From: Aedes albopictus
Taxonomy: Eukaryota; Arthropoda; Insecta; Diptera; Culicidae
Direction: 5' to 3'
Length of the DNA stretch: 64,000 bases
Assembly: GCF_035046485.1 (NCBI RefSeq)
Contig: NC_085136.1
Coordinates: forward strand, 293,175,080 to 293,239,079
Of the stretch, positions 11,825 through 23,624 are shown piece by piece. Position numbers and translations under genes: made by a program. The notes below the pieces were generated by a model. The model ran no database searches and was not told where the DNA came from. It saw only the letters and a list, made by a program, of their open reading frames with translations. Every line of letters starts with the position of its first letter. Position 1 is the stretch's first letter.

Positions 11825-12413
11825 CGGGGTCAAATTGATCAGCGGGATGAAATTGATCATTCGGGTACTACATTGTATTGCCATACTAGGAACTCTTAAG
11901 CGTTGTAATAATCATAAACTTTTTGCGTCATCTGGTTCGTAGCTGTCTAGACATGAGTGTAGACTTTTAATTTTTTAGAAAAAAAAAATAGTTTTGCCTT
12001 ATTTTTCTAAGGAATTTGCAATGTATTTCTCATTTAGCTGAAATCATTGCTACTAAACAATCGATTGCTAATAGGACTTCCTGTAAATTCTCTGTTTTAA
12101 CATTTTTGTGGAGCCTTGGTTGGGAAGTTATGTAACTAATCAGAATATGAAATAGTTGTAAAAAAGTTCATTTTATGATGAAATAGTCGTTTATTGTGAT
12201 AGAAATCACTTATTTCAAATAAAAATGCCTACCTTTAGGCGTTTAAGGGGAAATTTTAAAGTTTATTTTACATTTTAAGTATTAAATTCACTAGTTATAA
12301 GATTGTAAACGCTTTATTCGGTTTTAGAAGAGCAATATAAGACAGAGAAGGAATTTTTCCTTTCAAACCCATGCTTAATTGTATACTGATCAATTTCGCC
12401 CCAAAGTGGCATT
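11825..12413. mobile_element. Possible MITE ending in GGGGYRAAATTGATCA
   Basis: The left end CGGGGTCAAATTGATCAGCG and the right end TGATCAATTTCGCCCC form an inverted repeat of about 18 bp. The motif AATTGATCA recurs just inside the left end. The interior is AT-rich and non-coding. I saw no convincing target duplication. Confidence 0.45.
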
Positions 12414-12443
12414 TCCGATTTTTTGATATTTGGAGTTATTTAA

Positions 12444-14133
12444 CACTTATGTGGCCAGCAGGGTACCCGGGTACTTTTTTCAATTTCAAATCTCGATATT
12501 TTAATGGTTATTGACACTAGGATGTTGGACCTCTGTTAGATCTTAGAACTCGTGAATAAACATCTATTAATGGGGTTGACCGAATTTTAAAGTAAGGAGG
12601 GGCAGGGGGAGGGGCTCCTGCATTTTTTTATTACGTGGAAGGCCGGCAGGGTACCCGGGTACCCACGAAATTGAAATGATCATATCTCCGTCAATTTTTC
12701 ATCGATTTTGGAAATTTTTAGCTCATTCAACTCAGAAACTCATCATCTATCGGGAAAATATTTGGTTAGACCGATCTAATCACCGTGGTTTTCGGAAAAT
12801 CCATATTTTTGGGAGCATGTCCTTATACCATATTGAAACCCACATTGTTAAGGCTAGGATACCTTAAAGTGTTTATGGTCAACCATGGCCTCACGGGAAG
12901 CGTGTTCCGAAATCACAGTTTCAAAGTCAACACGTTTTATGATTCCAGGCCGGTCAGATACAATATGCCAAAGCAATTTTACGATGCTTGGTACCGAAAT
13001 TGCTACTAACCTACCGAAAATCCCGTATATTGTATTGTATAAAAACATGGATCCGGAAATCCGGATTTTCCGGTACCTATGGTGATCGGACCGGTCCACA
13101 GTGGAGCACCTAGTACATCAAAACTGATCAAAATTATTTTGACGCATTTTCACAACCCAAATGCAACATAAATTAGTAATGAAACGTATTTCATAGTTTT
13201 CGTATTTTTTTATTCCGTCATTAGGGTGACCAATTTTATGATTGTAAAAGTCAAAATTTTTCAAAACTAAAATTTTTCAAAAAATCACAACTTTTGAACC
13301 AGTTGACCGATTTTAAATTTCTTTTTTTTTGCTTGAAAGCTGTTGAGTTCTAGATTTCAGCAAAAATACGTTCAGAGGGCCAAATAGTGTTTTAAGGCAA
13401 ATAATATCATATAATAATATAATTATCACGATTTTTTCAAAGTGTTGCAACTTTTGAAATCGGAAACATCCGGAAGGTTTTCTTTCTGCATTTGAAAGAG
13501 GAACAATAGTTCTATCATGCACTAAACGCCGATTTTCCGGAAACAGCCGGAAAATCAACTTATTTCATTTTGAATGTACGGTAAAGGATTCCATCAAATA
13601 TTTTTTTTTCAATATTTTCATATATTGTATGTTAATTCAACGTCAATTTGTTTGGTTTTCAAATTAACAGAATATCAACATTAACCTTCTTTAACAAACT
13701 GCATTGTTGAATTGATTGACTATCAATTTCATTCACTTTGTACGGTCAAAACTAGCACGCGCTGTGAGTTATATCAAAGAAAACGGCTAAACTTCAGCTT
13801 CACTTAAGCTCTTCTTATAAGCGTAAACAAAACATTTGTACACTGCTTAGCTGTCAAACGATTACACGATAACTTCACTTGGCAAAAACACAACGGAAAA
13901 CCCAATTGCTTCATTTTGAGTTTTTCCACTTATGATCAGGTTTTGATGTGATTTACTCCAATGTGCGGTCCAACCAAATACGATCTCGATAGATAATGAG
14001 TTCCTGAGTTGAATGAGGCAAAAACTTTTAAAATCGGTGGTAAAACCGCTGAGATATGATCATTTCCATTTCGTGGGTACCCGGGTACCCTGCCGGCCTT
14101 CTACGGGTGCTTTTTTTGCTGGCCACACTACGG
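12444..14133. mobile_element. TTAA-flanked element with long subterminal inverted repeats
   Basis: TTAA occurs directly outside both ends (12440-12443 and 14134-14137). The outermost repeats are imperfect and share GTGGCCAGCA. A second, almost perfect inverted repeat of about 55 bp lies inside: 12636-12690 against 14048-14108, sharing GGCCGGCAGGGTACCCGGGT and ATGATCATATCTC. The palindrome GGTACCCGGGTACC occurs three times. TTAA duplication is typical of the piggyBac superfamily. No transposase frame is visible, so it would be non-autonomous. Confidence 0.6.
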
Positions 14134-14139
14134 TTAAAG

Positions 14140-15330
14140 ACTTTTTCATGAATTTTCCCAGTGACTTCTTCTGAAATTTGATCAGGCATTTCTTCTAAAA
14201 GTCTACCAAAATTTCATTCAATAATTACTCTAGGGATTGTAATTTAAATTCCCACAGAAATGTGTCCAGGAATTTCTTCAAGGATTCATCCCGAAAGTCT
14301 TGCAGGAATTCATCCAGAGATTCTTGCATTATTACTTTCAGCGCTTCAGACAGAAATTCCTGCAGGAGTGCATACAAAGATTCCTCCAGTATTATGTGCC
14401 TCCAGATATTCCCCCATGTATTCCGCGGTTTTTGCTCCTAGGATAATTCTATGATTTTTTCGCTGATTTTTTACCGATCTTATCAGAAATATTTTGCAGG
14501 AATTTCTTTAGAAATCTCTCAAACGAATAAGGAATCTTTACAAAAGCTTATTTAGGCGTTTCTTTAGGTACATGGTACAGATTACTAGGTTTGTACAGGA
14601 AATGTTCCGGATTCGCGTCCATAGATCGTCTCCAGGAATACTTCCAGAAAATTCTCCGTGAATTTTATTAAAAGGTTTTTCAGGAGTTTTCTTTAAAACT
14701 CTACAAAAACATTTCCAGAATATCCACCAGGGTTTGCCGAAGAGGTTCATCAGGAATTTCTCTATGGAGTTTCTCCTGAATTCCTCTTTCTTCCAAAAAT
14801 TTCCCTGGAACTTCTTCATATATTCTACTTGAGATTTTTGAAGTTATTCCAGAGATTTCTACATTAATTCAAATTTCTTTAAAAAATCTCAAGCAATCAT
14901 ACAAAAATTCTTTTGAATTTTTTTTCCAAGGATTCCTTAAGAAATTCCGACTAGATTTTTTTTTTCGAAATGTCTACAGCGGTTGTCTCAGGAATATAAC
15001 CTGGGATTTCCTTACAGACTCCTGCAGGAGTTCTTGCAAATATTTTTTCTTCCAGAAATTGTACAAAAAATACTGATTGAATTTTTGGAAGAGTCCCTGT
15101 AAGATCTTCCAAATAAATCTCTGGAGATTTGTCCGAAGGAATCTCTAAGAACTGTTAGTGATACATTGGAAGATTGCCAGAAGCAAATCTGGACAGTTTT
15201 CTGCAAGGATTCCTGGACAAAAATTTCCGAAGCAATTTCTGAAGTTATTTTTGAAAGAATCCGCGGATGAATGCCTGGAATATCTGAAAAAAAAACTATT
15301 TAAGATGCCACCTTAATGCCTAGAAAAAAA
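14140..15330 (+). repeat. Degenerate TTCC/AGAAATT repeat block
   Basis: Same repeat type as 1-786, with units such as GGAATTTCTTCAGGAT and CTTGCAGGAATTCATCC. No gene is called. Confidence 0.7.
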
Positions 15331-15332
15331 CA

Positions 15333-17277
15333 AGTTTAATCCACCTAGTGGTGATTGTGCCTTTCTCGTCGAATATGTACTCGTGATGTTTCCGTTGATG
15401 TCCGAGATTATGTTCGACGTATAGACTGAGCTAAGAAATATCAGACCATTCAGTTTACTGCTTGAATACCTTCACTATCACTAAAAGCTGATCAATATCA
15501 AGACGATAATTACAAGCTAGGATATACCTTTACTCAGAATCACAGATCTCTTTGCAGTCTTCAACACAGTATTTTCTGTACCTTTTGGACTGTATTTTGT
15601 TATCATTGGTTATGATTCATATAAAATTTGACAAACAAATATGCAAGTAAGTGAAATTTCACATACTAAATCCGACCACATTACAGAGCGCGGGGGCGCA
15701 ACCAATCACGTCAAAATTTTGGTTCTAGCCCATTTGGCGTAATGCCGTTTGGCATAACGCCATTTGGCATAAAAGCCATGTGGCATAGCGGTCATTTGGC
15801 ATAATGGCCATTTGGCATAACAAATATTATGCACATTCTTACCAAGAATGCTGTTCTTCGTGTTATGCCAAACGGCATTATGCCAAATAGCCATTATGCC
15901 GAATAGACTTTATGTCAAATAGCATTATGCCAAATGTCCTTATGACAAATGGGGTAGAGCCCAAAATTTTGATGTGATATTATTTTAACTTTCCAATACA
16001 ACAATGGCCCATCCTTCTGTATATTTACAGCTCAGGAATCTGAAATGGTATGCTTTGATGAGATCCTTTAGTTTTGCTGCTTCACATATATTTATCACTT
16101 GCATTGATTTTGTTTACTTTCGAAATTACGACGAAGCATCGAACGCAGGCTCTGCAAAACTATCGGTAGTCTCTAAAGTCGTCTATTTCATTTCCATTTT
16201 CTTGCTAAACGTTAATCATGAGTTGGATTACATTAATATTTGACCACTTCCAGCGGGACACCAGAATCCGATTCCGGAACATTAGCGGTTTAGATATGGT
16301 CTTAGACATTTTTCCTGCTTACCGTCCATTAGGTTATCGAAAAAGCCGTTATTTGATGTGTTATATGCATGGGTTTGATTCACTGTTACGATTGACCACT
16401 TTCGGTGGGATACCCGGGACCAATTCCACACTACTGGTTGTCCTAAATATGCTCTGTGACTATTTTATTGCCATCTGTTTATTAGCGTGGCGCTTCCGGC
16501 TGGACAGGACACAATACCGATATTAACTTATGTGGTCTATGCCTATTTTCTTGCTAACCGTTCATCAGATTATCGTAAAAGCCATGATGTATCGCATGCA
16601 TGAGTTTGGTTCTCTTTTATATTTGGCCACTTTCGGCGGGACACTCGGAACCGGTTCCAAAACCGGTGATTCCAAAACGGTCTGAGACTATTTTCCTGAT
16701 AACCGTTTATCAGGTTTTAAAAAATGCCACAGCTTGATGTGCCGAACGCATGGGTTTGGATCGCTTTTTTATTTGACCACTTCCGGTGAGACACCCTTAT
16801 CCGGTTCCGGAACACTACCGGTTCTGATATGGTCTGAGACTATTTTCCTGCTTACGTTTCATTAGATTATCGAAAATGCCGCGGTTTGATATGCCGCATG
16901 TATAGATTTGTAGCATTTTCATATCTGACCCCTTCCTGGGGTACCGGTCCGGAATACCTAAATGGTCAAAACTCCTGAACGGCTGGACTGGTCCGAACCA
17001 TTTTTAATAGGAAATAATGGGACCAGATTCCACGTCGAATGAACCATCGGTCATTAAAATCGGTTGAGGTTAACTGCCAAAAAGTGATGTGAGTTTTTTA
17101 TCCACATACATACGCACGCACACACATACACACATACACACACAGACATCACCTCAATTCGTCGAGCTGAGTTGATAGGTGAATGTGACTCGACCCTCCG
17201 GGACATCTAACAAAAAATCATTATTGGAGTGAACATATAGCCTTTCCAGTACACTTCGTGTACGAGAAAGGCAAAAA
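15333..17277. mobile_element. Element with internal tandem array, copy 1
   Basis: The left end is TTAATCCACCTAGTGGTGAT followed by GTGCCTTTCTCGTCG. The right end GTGTACGAGAAAGGCAAAAA carries the complementary GCCTTTCTCGT. The middle (about 16240-16960) has several degenerate copies of a unit of roughly 150 bp containing CCACTTTCGGCGGGACAC and CGTTCATCAGGTTATCG. A CA/TA microsatellite at about 17100-17150 and the phrase CGTCGAGCTGAGTTGATAGG precede the right end. The same order is found at 41622-46343. A 9-bp-TSD MITE is nested at 15721-15961. No transposase is recognised. Confidence 0.6.
15721..15961. mobile_element. TTTGGCATAATGCC hairpin MITE, copy 1
   Basis: It is flanked by the 9-bp direct repeat CAAAATTTT (15712-15720 and 15962-15970). 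The ends GGTTCTAGCCC and (reverse complement) GGCTCTACCCC are inverted. The body is made of about ten imperfect copies of ATTTGGCATAATGGCC, in one orientation on the left half and the other on the right, so the element folds back. A sister copy is at 20110-20332. Confidence 0.75.
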
Positions 17278-18804
17278 AATCATGATAAAGTTTTTGAGCA
17301 ACGCTGCAAGTTATTCCAAGGAAAAATTGCTTAAAAATTTTTTAATTCTGGAGAAATCCGTAGAGACTTTCTGAGCAAATCTCTTAGAAAATGTTTGCAG
17401 AAATTGCAGACAAAGATGCTGGTAGAATTCTCGAAGAAATTGTTCAGAAAATTTCTGGGGGATCCCTTGCGGATTTTCTGAAGGAATTTTAGGAAAATTT
17501 CCTGGAGATACCTCTGGAAGTATTCCTAGTTACAAAGCTTGAGGCGTTTGTCGAGACCTTGCTGACGGGAAGCAGTTTATCCCAAACTCTCCAGTCGAAC
17601 GCTTGGATTGGACAGCGTACATTCAGCTTTGGTGTGATAAAAGAGGGTAAAAAAGGGCACGCGAAGCCAAATGAGTCGTGATAAATGGGGGAAATTATCC
17701 GGCATGATTAGCCAAACGAGCTTCATTATTTTACTTTAGAAAAGGAAATAATATATTCAGTTAAGACGTTCGTGGGCTAGGCGGTAACGTGTAGACTGTA
17801 GAGCTTGATTAAGGACCAAATATGAAAACATAGTCCAAGTAATGATGTTTTGCGAAGAAATGTTAGATTTATTCTATTTTGATGCTATGTAATCTAAATT
17901 TCGATTGTTGTTATGCTACAATGCATGACTTTCACTTTATGGAAAACTTTTTTACTTGTAAAAATTGCGGAGTTCAAGTTTTCATGAAATCAGGATTCAG
18001 TTCACTGCTTCATGATAGTTAATTTCTGAAACCATTCCACCACTCGTGAATTCCACCATCAACAGTGACAAACGCGCTCTATTTGGCTCCAACATAAATC
18101 GAGTTCGCTGCTCTGCTGAAATTCACTTACTCATATGTAATTTTCTTCAAATTCAATTTGTGACTGTTGGCGCTTGCAAGTCGAGCCGCATCGCATCGCA
18201 TCGAATGCCGTCTCGTATGTGGGCGGTGGTGACACTGACTGACTGTTGTAACATACACGCGTTCTCCTTCGCTCGCTTGAAAGGATACATCCGGTTTGTA
18301 TTGGGTCTTGGAGACAACCTGTTGCTGCGTTAGTTGACTTGGAAGACGCACGGAAGCATAAAATTTCCAACTCCGTTTCCGCTTGTCGTCGTCGTCGTCG
18401 ATTCGAAGACGCTTGATTTGCTGCTGCTGTTGCTGCTACTTAGTATTCCAAATGATGGAATGTTGGGATAATTTGATTTGTGAATACGCTTCTGGTGGGG
18501 AATGTTATGTCAGTGTTGAGAAATGGGATGGCAACAGTTGGCAAGACTTCCATGTTTTACAATATGTTAACAATTGTACCACCTAAACACAGTACCCAAA
18601 TATTTTACAATAATGTTTTGAACAAATATTCTTCACATTTTTATTAAATAAACAATAGCATAAAACGAGCTCACGGTAGGTAAAACCTATCCACAGTTGG
18701 TTCGAATAACTTTGCTGCAGCTCCAGAACTTGCTCTCGACGTCCGAATAGCAAAACTCATCTGTATCTCAAAATCTAATTGTTTCTTTCATTCTTCCATT
18801 TCAG
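17278..18804. other. Intron upstream of the TM2 exon
   Basis: 17340-17530 has weak TTCC-type repeat texture. 17640-18380 shows no recognised element. Short TCG and CTG trinucleotide runs lie at about 18385-18440. The last 25 bases before the exon include a good polypyrimidine tract (TTTCTTTCATTCTTCCATTTC) and the AG acceptor at 18803-18804. I did not find an exon for TM1 in 1-18800. Confidence 0.5.
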
Positions 18805-18903
18805 AGTAATAACCAATTATTTCGTAGTATCGTTAGCAATGGCAGACATCATGGTGGCACTCTGCGCCATGACCTTCAACGCGTCCGTCGAGCTGTCCGG
18901 GAG
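18805..18903 (+). CDS. Octbeta2R: Octopamine receptor beta-2-type, exon encoding TM2
   Basis: This exon encodes the end of intracellular loop 1 and TM2 of a class A amine GPCR. It reads [11 protein letters not shown], then [21 protein letters not shown], with the conserved Asp2.50 in the LAMAD segment. From memory, the [13 protein letters not shown] stretch matches insect beta-type octopamine receptors. These Gs-coupled receptors raise cAMP on octopamine binding in neurons, muscle and other tissues. The acceptor follows TTCCATTTCAG and the donor is AG|GTAAGT. The first base completes an Arg codon from an upstream exon, and the last two bases (AG) join G of the next exon to give Arg. GC content is far above the flanking intron. 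The exon is internal and has no start codon of its own. Confidence 0.9.
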
Positions 18904-19005
18904 GTAAGTCAAGCTATTCAACTTAAATCGACCAACCTGGCTAATCTTGATTGTACTTCGCCTTACTATCCAATTTCACTGTAGTAGAATCCCATCGTCC
19001 CAACG

Positions 19006-19219
19006 TAGGCTGACCAGATTTGTCCCGTTTAAATACGGGACACATTTCGGAAACTCAACAAACAGCAAATCAATGTCCAAAAACAGAGCTGCATGTTGTT
19101 AATAATGCTATTTCAGCTAGAAACAACGAACAATTGAGTCAAAAACGTTAACTATGCTCCAGTGATGAGTGTTTGAAAATTTTGTTGTCCCGTTAAATAC
19201 GGGACGGATGGTCAGCCTA
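19006..19219. mobile_element. 214-bp hairpin MITE with 8-bp duplication (hAT-like)
   Basis: It is flanked by TCCCAACG at 18998-19005 and 19220-19227. The terminal inverted repeat is TAGGCTGACCA, extending inward through GTCCCGTTTAAATACGGGAC on the left and its near-complement on the right. An 8-bp duplication is typical of hAT elements. It sits in the 1,018-bp intron between the TM2 and TM3 exons of the receptor gene. Confidence 0.8.
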
Positions 19220-19921
19220 TCCCAACGTCACACCGCACCAGCACGGCTTTCGCTACTCTTGCATGACATTCCAATTAGCTTGTCTGTGCCGTTCAATCTC
19301 GACAACTACCGTGCCCTGCAACAGCACCCAGTAGTAGTAGTAGTAGGAACGAAAATAAAGTCCCATATCAGATCCGTTTTTCTCCAACAACCTCACTTGT
19401 TTGTTTGCTTCAATGTGTATATTAAATTGTATTCAACATTGATTCGGTTGTGCTCTGCTGTCTAAGCTGGTACACTAGGGTGGGGTAAAATTGGCCAAAT
19501 CTGGAGATTGAAACCTGTCTTCAGGGATGTACAAACATCTACGTGTTTGTTGTTTGTTTCGAGAAAGAAATTCCAGATAGAAATACTGTGACCCACTCTA
19601 CTCTGGCACGTACTTGAGCCCAACTTCCGTTTGCTCCAATTCCTGGGAGGCAACACCCGGTACTGGAAATCAATAAACGGTATTGACGTAGCCTAAATTG
19701 AATTTGCATCTTTCTCATACACCTCTCCCCCAACTCTACCCTCCCACGCCGCCTCGCAGATATCCATCACAGTGTGACACTTTCTCATGTTGATTTTCCA
19801 CTCTTTTTCTCTTTCATGTGTGCTTGTTTTTATTGAATACATTTTCATCACCGCCGCCAATTTATTATCGGATTTCATCGACGGAACACCAACATTGACC
19901 ACCCCATCGGGCGTCGTCCAG

Positions 19922-20020
19922 GTGGCTGTTTGGACCGTTTATGTGCGACGTGTGGAATAGCCTGGACGTGTACTTCTCCACGGCGAGCATACTGCATCTG
20001 TGCTGCATTTCCGTCGATCG
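19922..20020 (+). CDS. Octbeta2R: Octopamine receptor beta-2-type, exon encoding ECL1 and TM3
   Basis: The exon reads [15 protein letters not shown], then [18 protein letters not shown]. It carries the ECL1 tryptophan, Cys3.25 (the disulfide partner of the ECL2 cysteine in the next exon), Asp3.32, which binds the amine of octopamine, and the start of the DRY motif. The acceptor is GTCCAG|G and the donor CG|GTAAGT. The last two bases, CG, join C of the next exon, so the intron splits the DRY arginine codon. That exon lies 38.6 kb away. From memory, Drosophila Octbeta2R is nearly identical through this stretch. Confidence 0.92.
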
Positions 20021-20109
20021 GTAAGTAAGAGTTGACACTACTGTTCATGTTTAATATGTTGCAACAGTGGTGTCTGGAATAGTACGAGTAGGAAACGTAA
20101 TGATAATGT

Positions 20110-20332
20110 GGCTCTACCCCCATTTGGCATAATGCCATTTAGCATAAGGGCCTTTTGGTATAAGCTTTTTGGCATAATGCCGTTTGGAATACACGATGAA
20201 CAGCCTTCTTGGTGAAAATGGGCATAATCCCTGTTATGCCAAATGGCCATTATGCCAAATGGCCGTTATGTCCAATGTATTTTATGCCAACGGGGTTTTG
20301 CCAAATGGTATTTTGCCACATGGGGTAGAGAC
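20110..20332. mobile_element. TTTGGCATAATGCC hairpin MITE, copy 2
   Basis: The ends are GGCTCTACCCC and (reverse complement) CTCTACCCC. The body is again imperfect CATTTGGCATAATGCC units that change orientation near the centre. GATAATG lies at both outer edges (from 20102 and 20333), consistent with a decayed 9-bp duplication. It is inserted 90 bp downstream of the TM3 exon donor site. Confidence 0.7.
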
Positions 20333-20559
20333 GATAATGCTAAGGAATATGGTAAGAAATGGCAAGTGCAATTAAGGGAAGTTTAGGGCGAGTTGTTCAG
20401 ATGAGAGATGAGGGGAGGGTTGGGACTAATCAAGGTTCACTAAATACTTTCTGGAGCTAAAACCGTCAGATATACAAGCATAACTTGTGTGTTTGAATGC
20501 AGTTCATGCTTGCACAGTCTCATGGAAATATGTGCTGTCAAGTAGTGGTTTTATTGTCT
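20333..20559. other. Intron sequence without recognised feature
   Basis: A short spacer between the MITE and the CCTTGAAA repeat block. Nothing is recognised. Confidence 0.4.
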
Positions 20560-21310
20560 GGTTGAGAATCTCCAAGATCTCTGTTGAGTATAAGGTCACC
20601 GAATCTACAACGCTTTCAGTCTGGAGCGTCTTGAATCCCTTCTGATACCTTGAAACAACCCTGAAGTTCACCCGAAAGCCTATGATGTCCCTTAAAGGCT
20701 CACTGTTATCTATTTTTGAAACTCCCTGAAACCCTTTGAAAGCCACGTGAAGCTCACCGTAGCGCCTGTGAAGACCCTTGAAAACTTTTTTTTTAATTCT
20801 TCGCATCTTAAACCACTCTAAAACCTCTTACAATGCCCTGTAACGCATTGAAATTCCTTGAAACGCCTTCTAGAACCTCCTGGAACCTCCACAAAGCTCA
20901 CTTGAAAGCCTCTTAAAATGCCTCTGAAACCCCCTCTAAAACCTATAAAGATCCCCTATGACGGCCTCCCAAAAGCCAACGGATATCATCTCAAACACCT
21001 TTAAAACTCCCTTGCAATCATGTATAAAGCTCAACTGAGGTCCTGAAGCGCCTTTGAAATCCCCTGAATCCTCTGTGCAGGTCACCTGAAAGGTTCTGAA
21101 ACCCACGAAAAACTCTATGAAATCTCTTAGAACGCTCTAAAATATATTGAACCGTATTAAAACACCGCTGAAACCCCTTGAAGCTCCAGTGAAGCTTACC
21201 TCAGAGCCTGTGAAACCCCCTAAAAACCTTTGAAGGTCTTGAAACACCTCAGTACGCCCCCCTGCCTTGAAACTGCCTTGAAAGCCCTCGGAAGCCTCGC
21301 AAAAACCCTC
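20560..21310 (-). repeat. Degenerate CCTTGAAACGCC repeat block
   Basis: Imperfect units such as CCCTTGAAACC, CCTCTGAAACCCC and GCTCACCTGAAAGC repeat every 20-40 bp. The reverse complement, GGTTTCAGAGGCG, is the texture at 47330-47865, 53600-54035 and 55640-55840. No gene is present. Confidence 0.65.
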
Positions 21311-22489
21311 TTCAAATCACCTAGCCACTTGCTTTCCGTAACCATCTTTTTAATCCTTAAATCCTATGATATGACAACTAGTCAGCCTAAAAGAAACCAA
21401 TTTACTCCTTTGAAGCCGGAATTTTTCCAAGCGTTATTCTGGTGTTTTTTATACGTTTTTCTGCAGTTTTGGTGGTCAATATTTAGTATAAAAACGGTAG
21501 AATATTATACAGAATATTTTTTTTTCTGGATATCCTAGGTCATCCAAACTTTTCTTGAGTTTAGATCTTTAAGTCTATGGGTGTAACGGTAACTTCCCGG
21601 ATTTGTGTGGCTTCGTGGTCGTGCGGCTAGTGTCACGTCATTATAGAACAGTTTGGACGACCCATAATGTCCCAAATGTTTATAACAAGCTAGTAGACTT
21701 CAGATTGCTTCAGTAACTGCGGTTGATCATGAAACGTTACTCAATATAACATATATGGCTACTGTTACGAGTGTAGACCTGAAGTTCTGAACTCCAAGGT
21801 AGTTTGGCTGACTTGGAATATCCCTATAGTGTCTATAAATGACATTGTAGATGTCAAGAGCTTCACAGATCTCAGTATGTTATGCAATGCTATTATTTGT
21901 GGCGAAAATACATAAAATTATTCTTGTAGATTTGAAGGACTTCAATATAGGACAGTTCGAAATACCTAGATTATCCCAGAATATAAAACACTTTTTGATA
22001 TTCTTGACGAAGGCTTAATGGATACCTTTAAACGAAACCCACATTCAAGTTCAGCTTTTAGAACTACTGGTATGTCAATTATTTCATTTTTGCAAATTTC
22101 ATGGTCCCAAATACAAATATCCTTATTTTTCTTTAATAGAGAACTCAATTAGCAACAACTTTGCCGAAGACGGTATTCTGTTTTATCGGATGGGTGAATT
22201 TATACAGACGTTTCTATGTTGGGGTCATATATGACCCCTCCGGCTGCAAAGGGTTAAGGACCAGTAATCTTAGCAATGCGAATAAACAAGACAGCAAGCT
22301 ATGAAATTCGACAGAGAGTCGCGCTTAAGTAACAATGACAGCTGAACAACAGCTTATTCAGCTAAATTTTCCAACATCATCCGGCTTATTCATCTGTTGT
22401 ATAACAATAATGTTTGTTGGGCATGTGTTGCATCTTTATAGGGCACTGCAAGAAATTCTCTCCTTCTTTTTTACTCTTACAGAAATTTT
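21311..22489. other. Intron sequence without a clear element
   Basis: AT-rich, with no credible coding frame. A phrase ending in GACCCCTCCGGCTGCAAAGG and GTTAAGG near 22235-22260 looks like a transposon end. I found no partner. Confidence 0.35.
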
Positions 22490-22625
22490 GTAAACAACAA
22501 GGCCAAGAAACGTCAAAATGCCATACACTTTCAAAACAATGCAGTGCTCTATGGGGAGTCTTCAAGCCGTGGTTTCAAAGATACATTTTTTTAAGTTTTT
22601 GACGTTTCGTGGCCTTGCTGTTTAC
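22490..22625. mobile_element. 136-bp hairpin MITE
   Basis: The left end GTAAACAACAAGGCCAAGAA plus ACGTCAAAA is mirrored by TTTTGACGTTTCGTGGCC plus TTGCTGTTTAC on the right, giving arms of about 29 bp. A related phrase, GGTCACGAAACGTCAAAAAC, occurs at about 24393, suggesting a second, broken copy. Confidence 0.6.
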
Positions 22626-22759
22626 AATTCGGACTTGAAAAAATATCATCAGCTTTCGGACTTAAAAAATGTTTGCCAGCCATCGGTGACTTGCTTTAAT
22701 TTAAAATATGGAGTTCGCAAGCGTGGGAAGTGTGCTGATTTATGACTTAATGACGGCAC

Positions 22760-23620
22760 GGTGGCACCCCTCCAGGAAGTCCTTTTGGGATTCCACATCA
22801 ACAGGAACCCCAGGATTCTTTCGCGGTTTCTCTATAAATTTGTTCAAGGACTCTTTCAGGAGTTTCTTAAGGAATCCCCAGGATTGATTGATGAGAATCT
22901 CCCAGAAGTTCCCTCTAAGGTTCTTACAGGAGTTACTCTGAGATTCCTATAGAGGTTTCGTCTGGGAGTCTTCCAAGAGCTCTTACCAGGATTCCTCCAC
23001 GAAGTAATAACGGGATTCTTACAGAGATTCTTTTCTGGTTTGCTTGAGGAATACTGTTTGAGATTGTTTCAGAAGTTCCTGGATTTTTTTTTGAAAATTC
23101 CTTCCGAATTTTCTCTAAAAAATATTTTCGAAGTACTTCTAGGATTACTCCTTCCAAGATTACCCCAGCAATTTTTCCTAAGGTTCTTCTAGGATTTTTT
23201 TCCATCCTTTCTCCACATTTTTTCTAGTATCCCTTTAGGATTTTCTGCTGTGATTCCTCAGGGAGCTATACCTGAAATTATTTTTGGGATTCCTTCAGAA
23301 ATGCCCCCTGAGGTCATTCCAGGAGATTCTTCCGAGATTCCTTACAAGTTCCATACCAGAAACTTCTTTCAGGATTTCATCTGAGATTTCTCCTGGGACT
23401 ACAAAGGGATTTCTTCCGGGATTTCTAATAGAGTTTCGGGATTCCTCCAGGAATTCCATCCAAGCTAGCTTCAGAAGAAACCCAGAAGGAACGTGCTGGA
23501 GTGTTTTTCCTCAAAGAAATCCTGTGAGTACTACATGAGGAATTTCATAAACCAAAACTCAAAATACTCCCTAATAAACTCCTTAAGAATTTCCATAAGA
23601 AACATCTGAAAGAATTCCAG
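22760..23620 (+). repeat. Degenerate TTCC/GGATTCC repeat block
   Basis: Units such as GGATTCCTCCAG and TTCCTTCAGGAATTTC. The orientation is the same as at 1-786. Confidence 0.7.
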
Positions 23621-23624
23621 AATG

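Noticed and set aside
1..18800. Search for the TM1 exon of the receptor
   Set aside because: I could not find a GNLLVI-like segment with splice sites by eye. It may lie upstream of the window.
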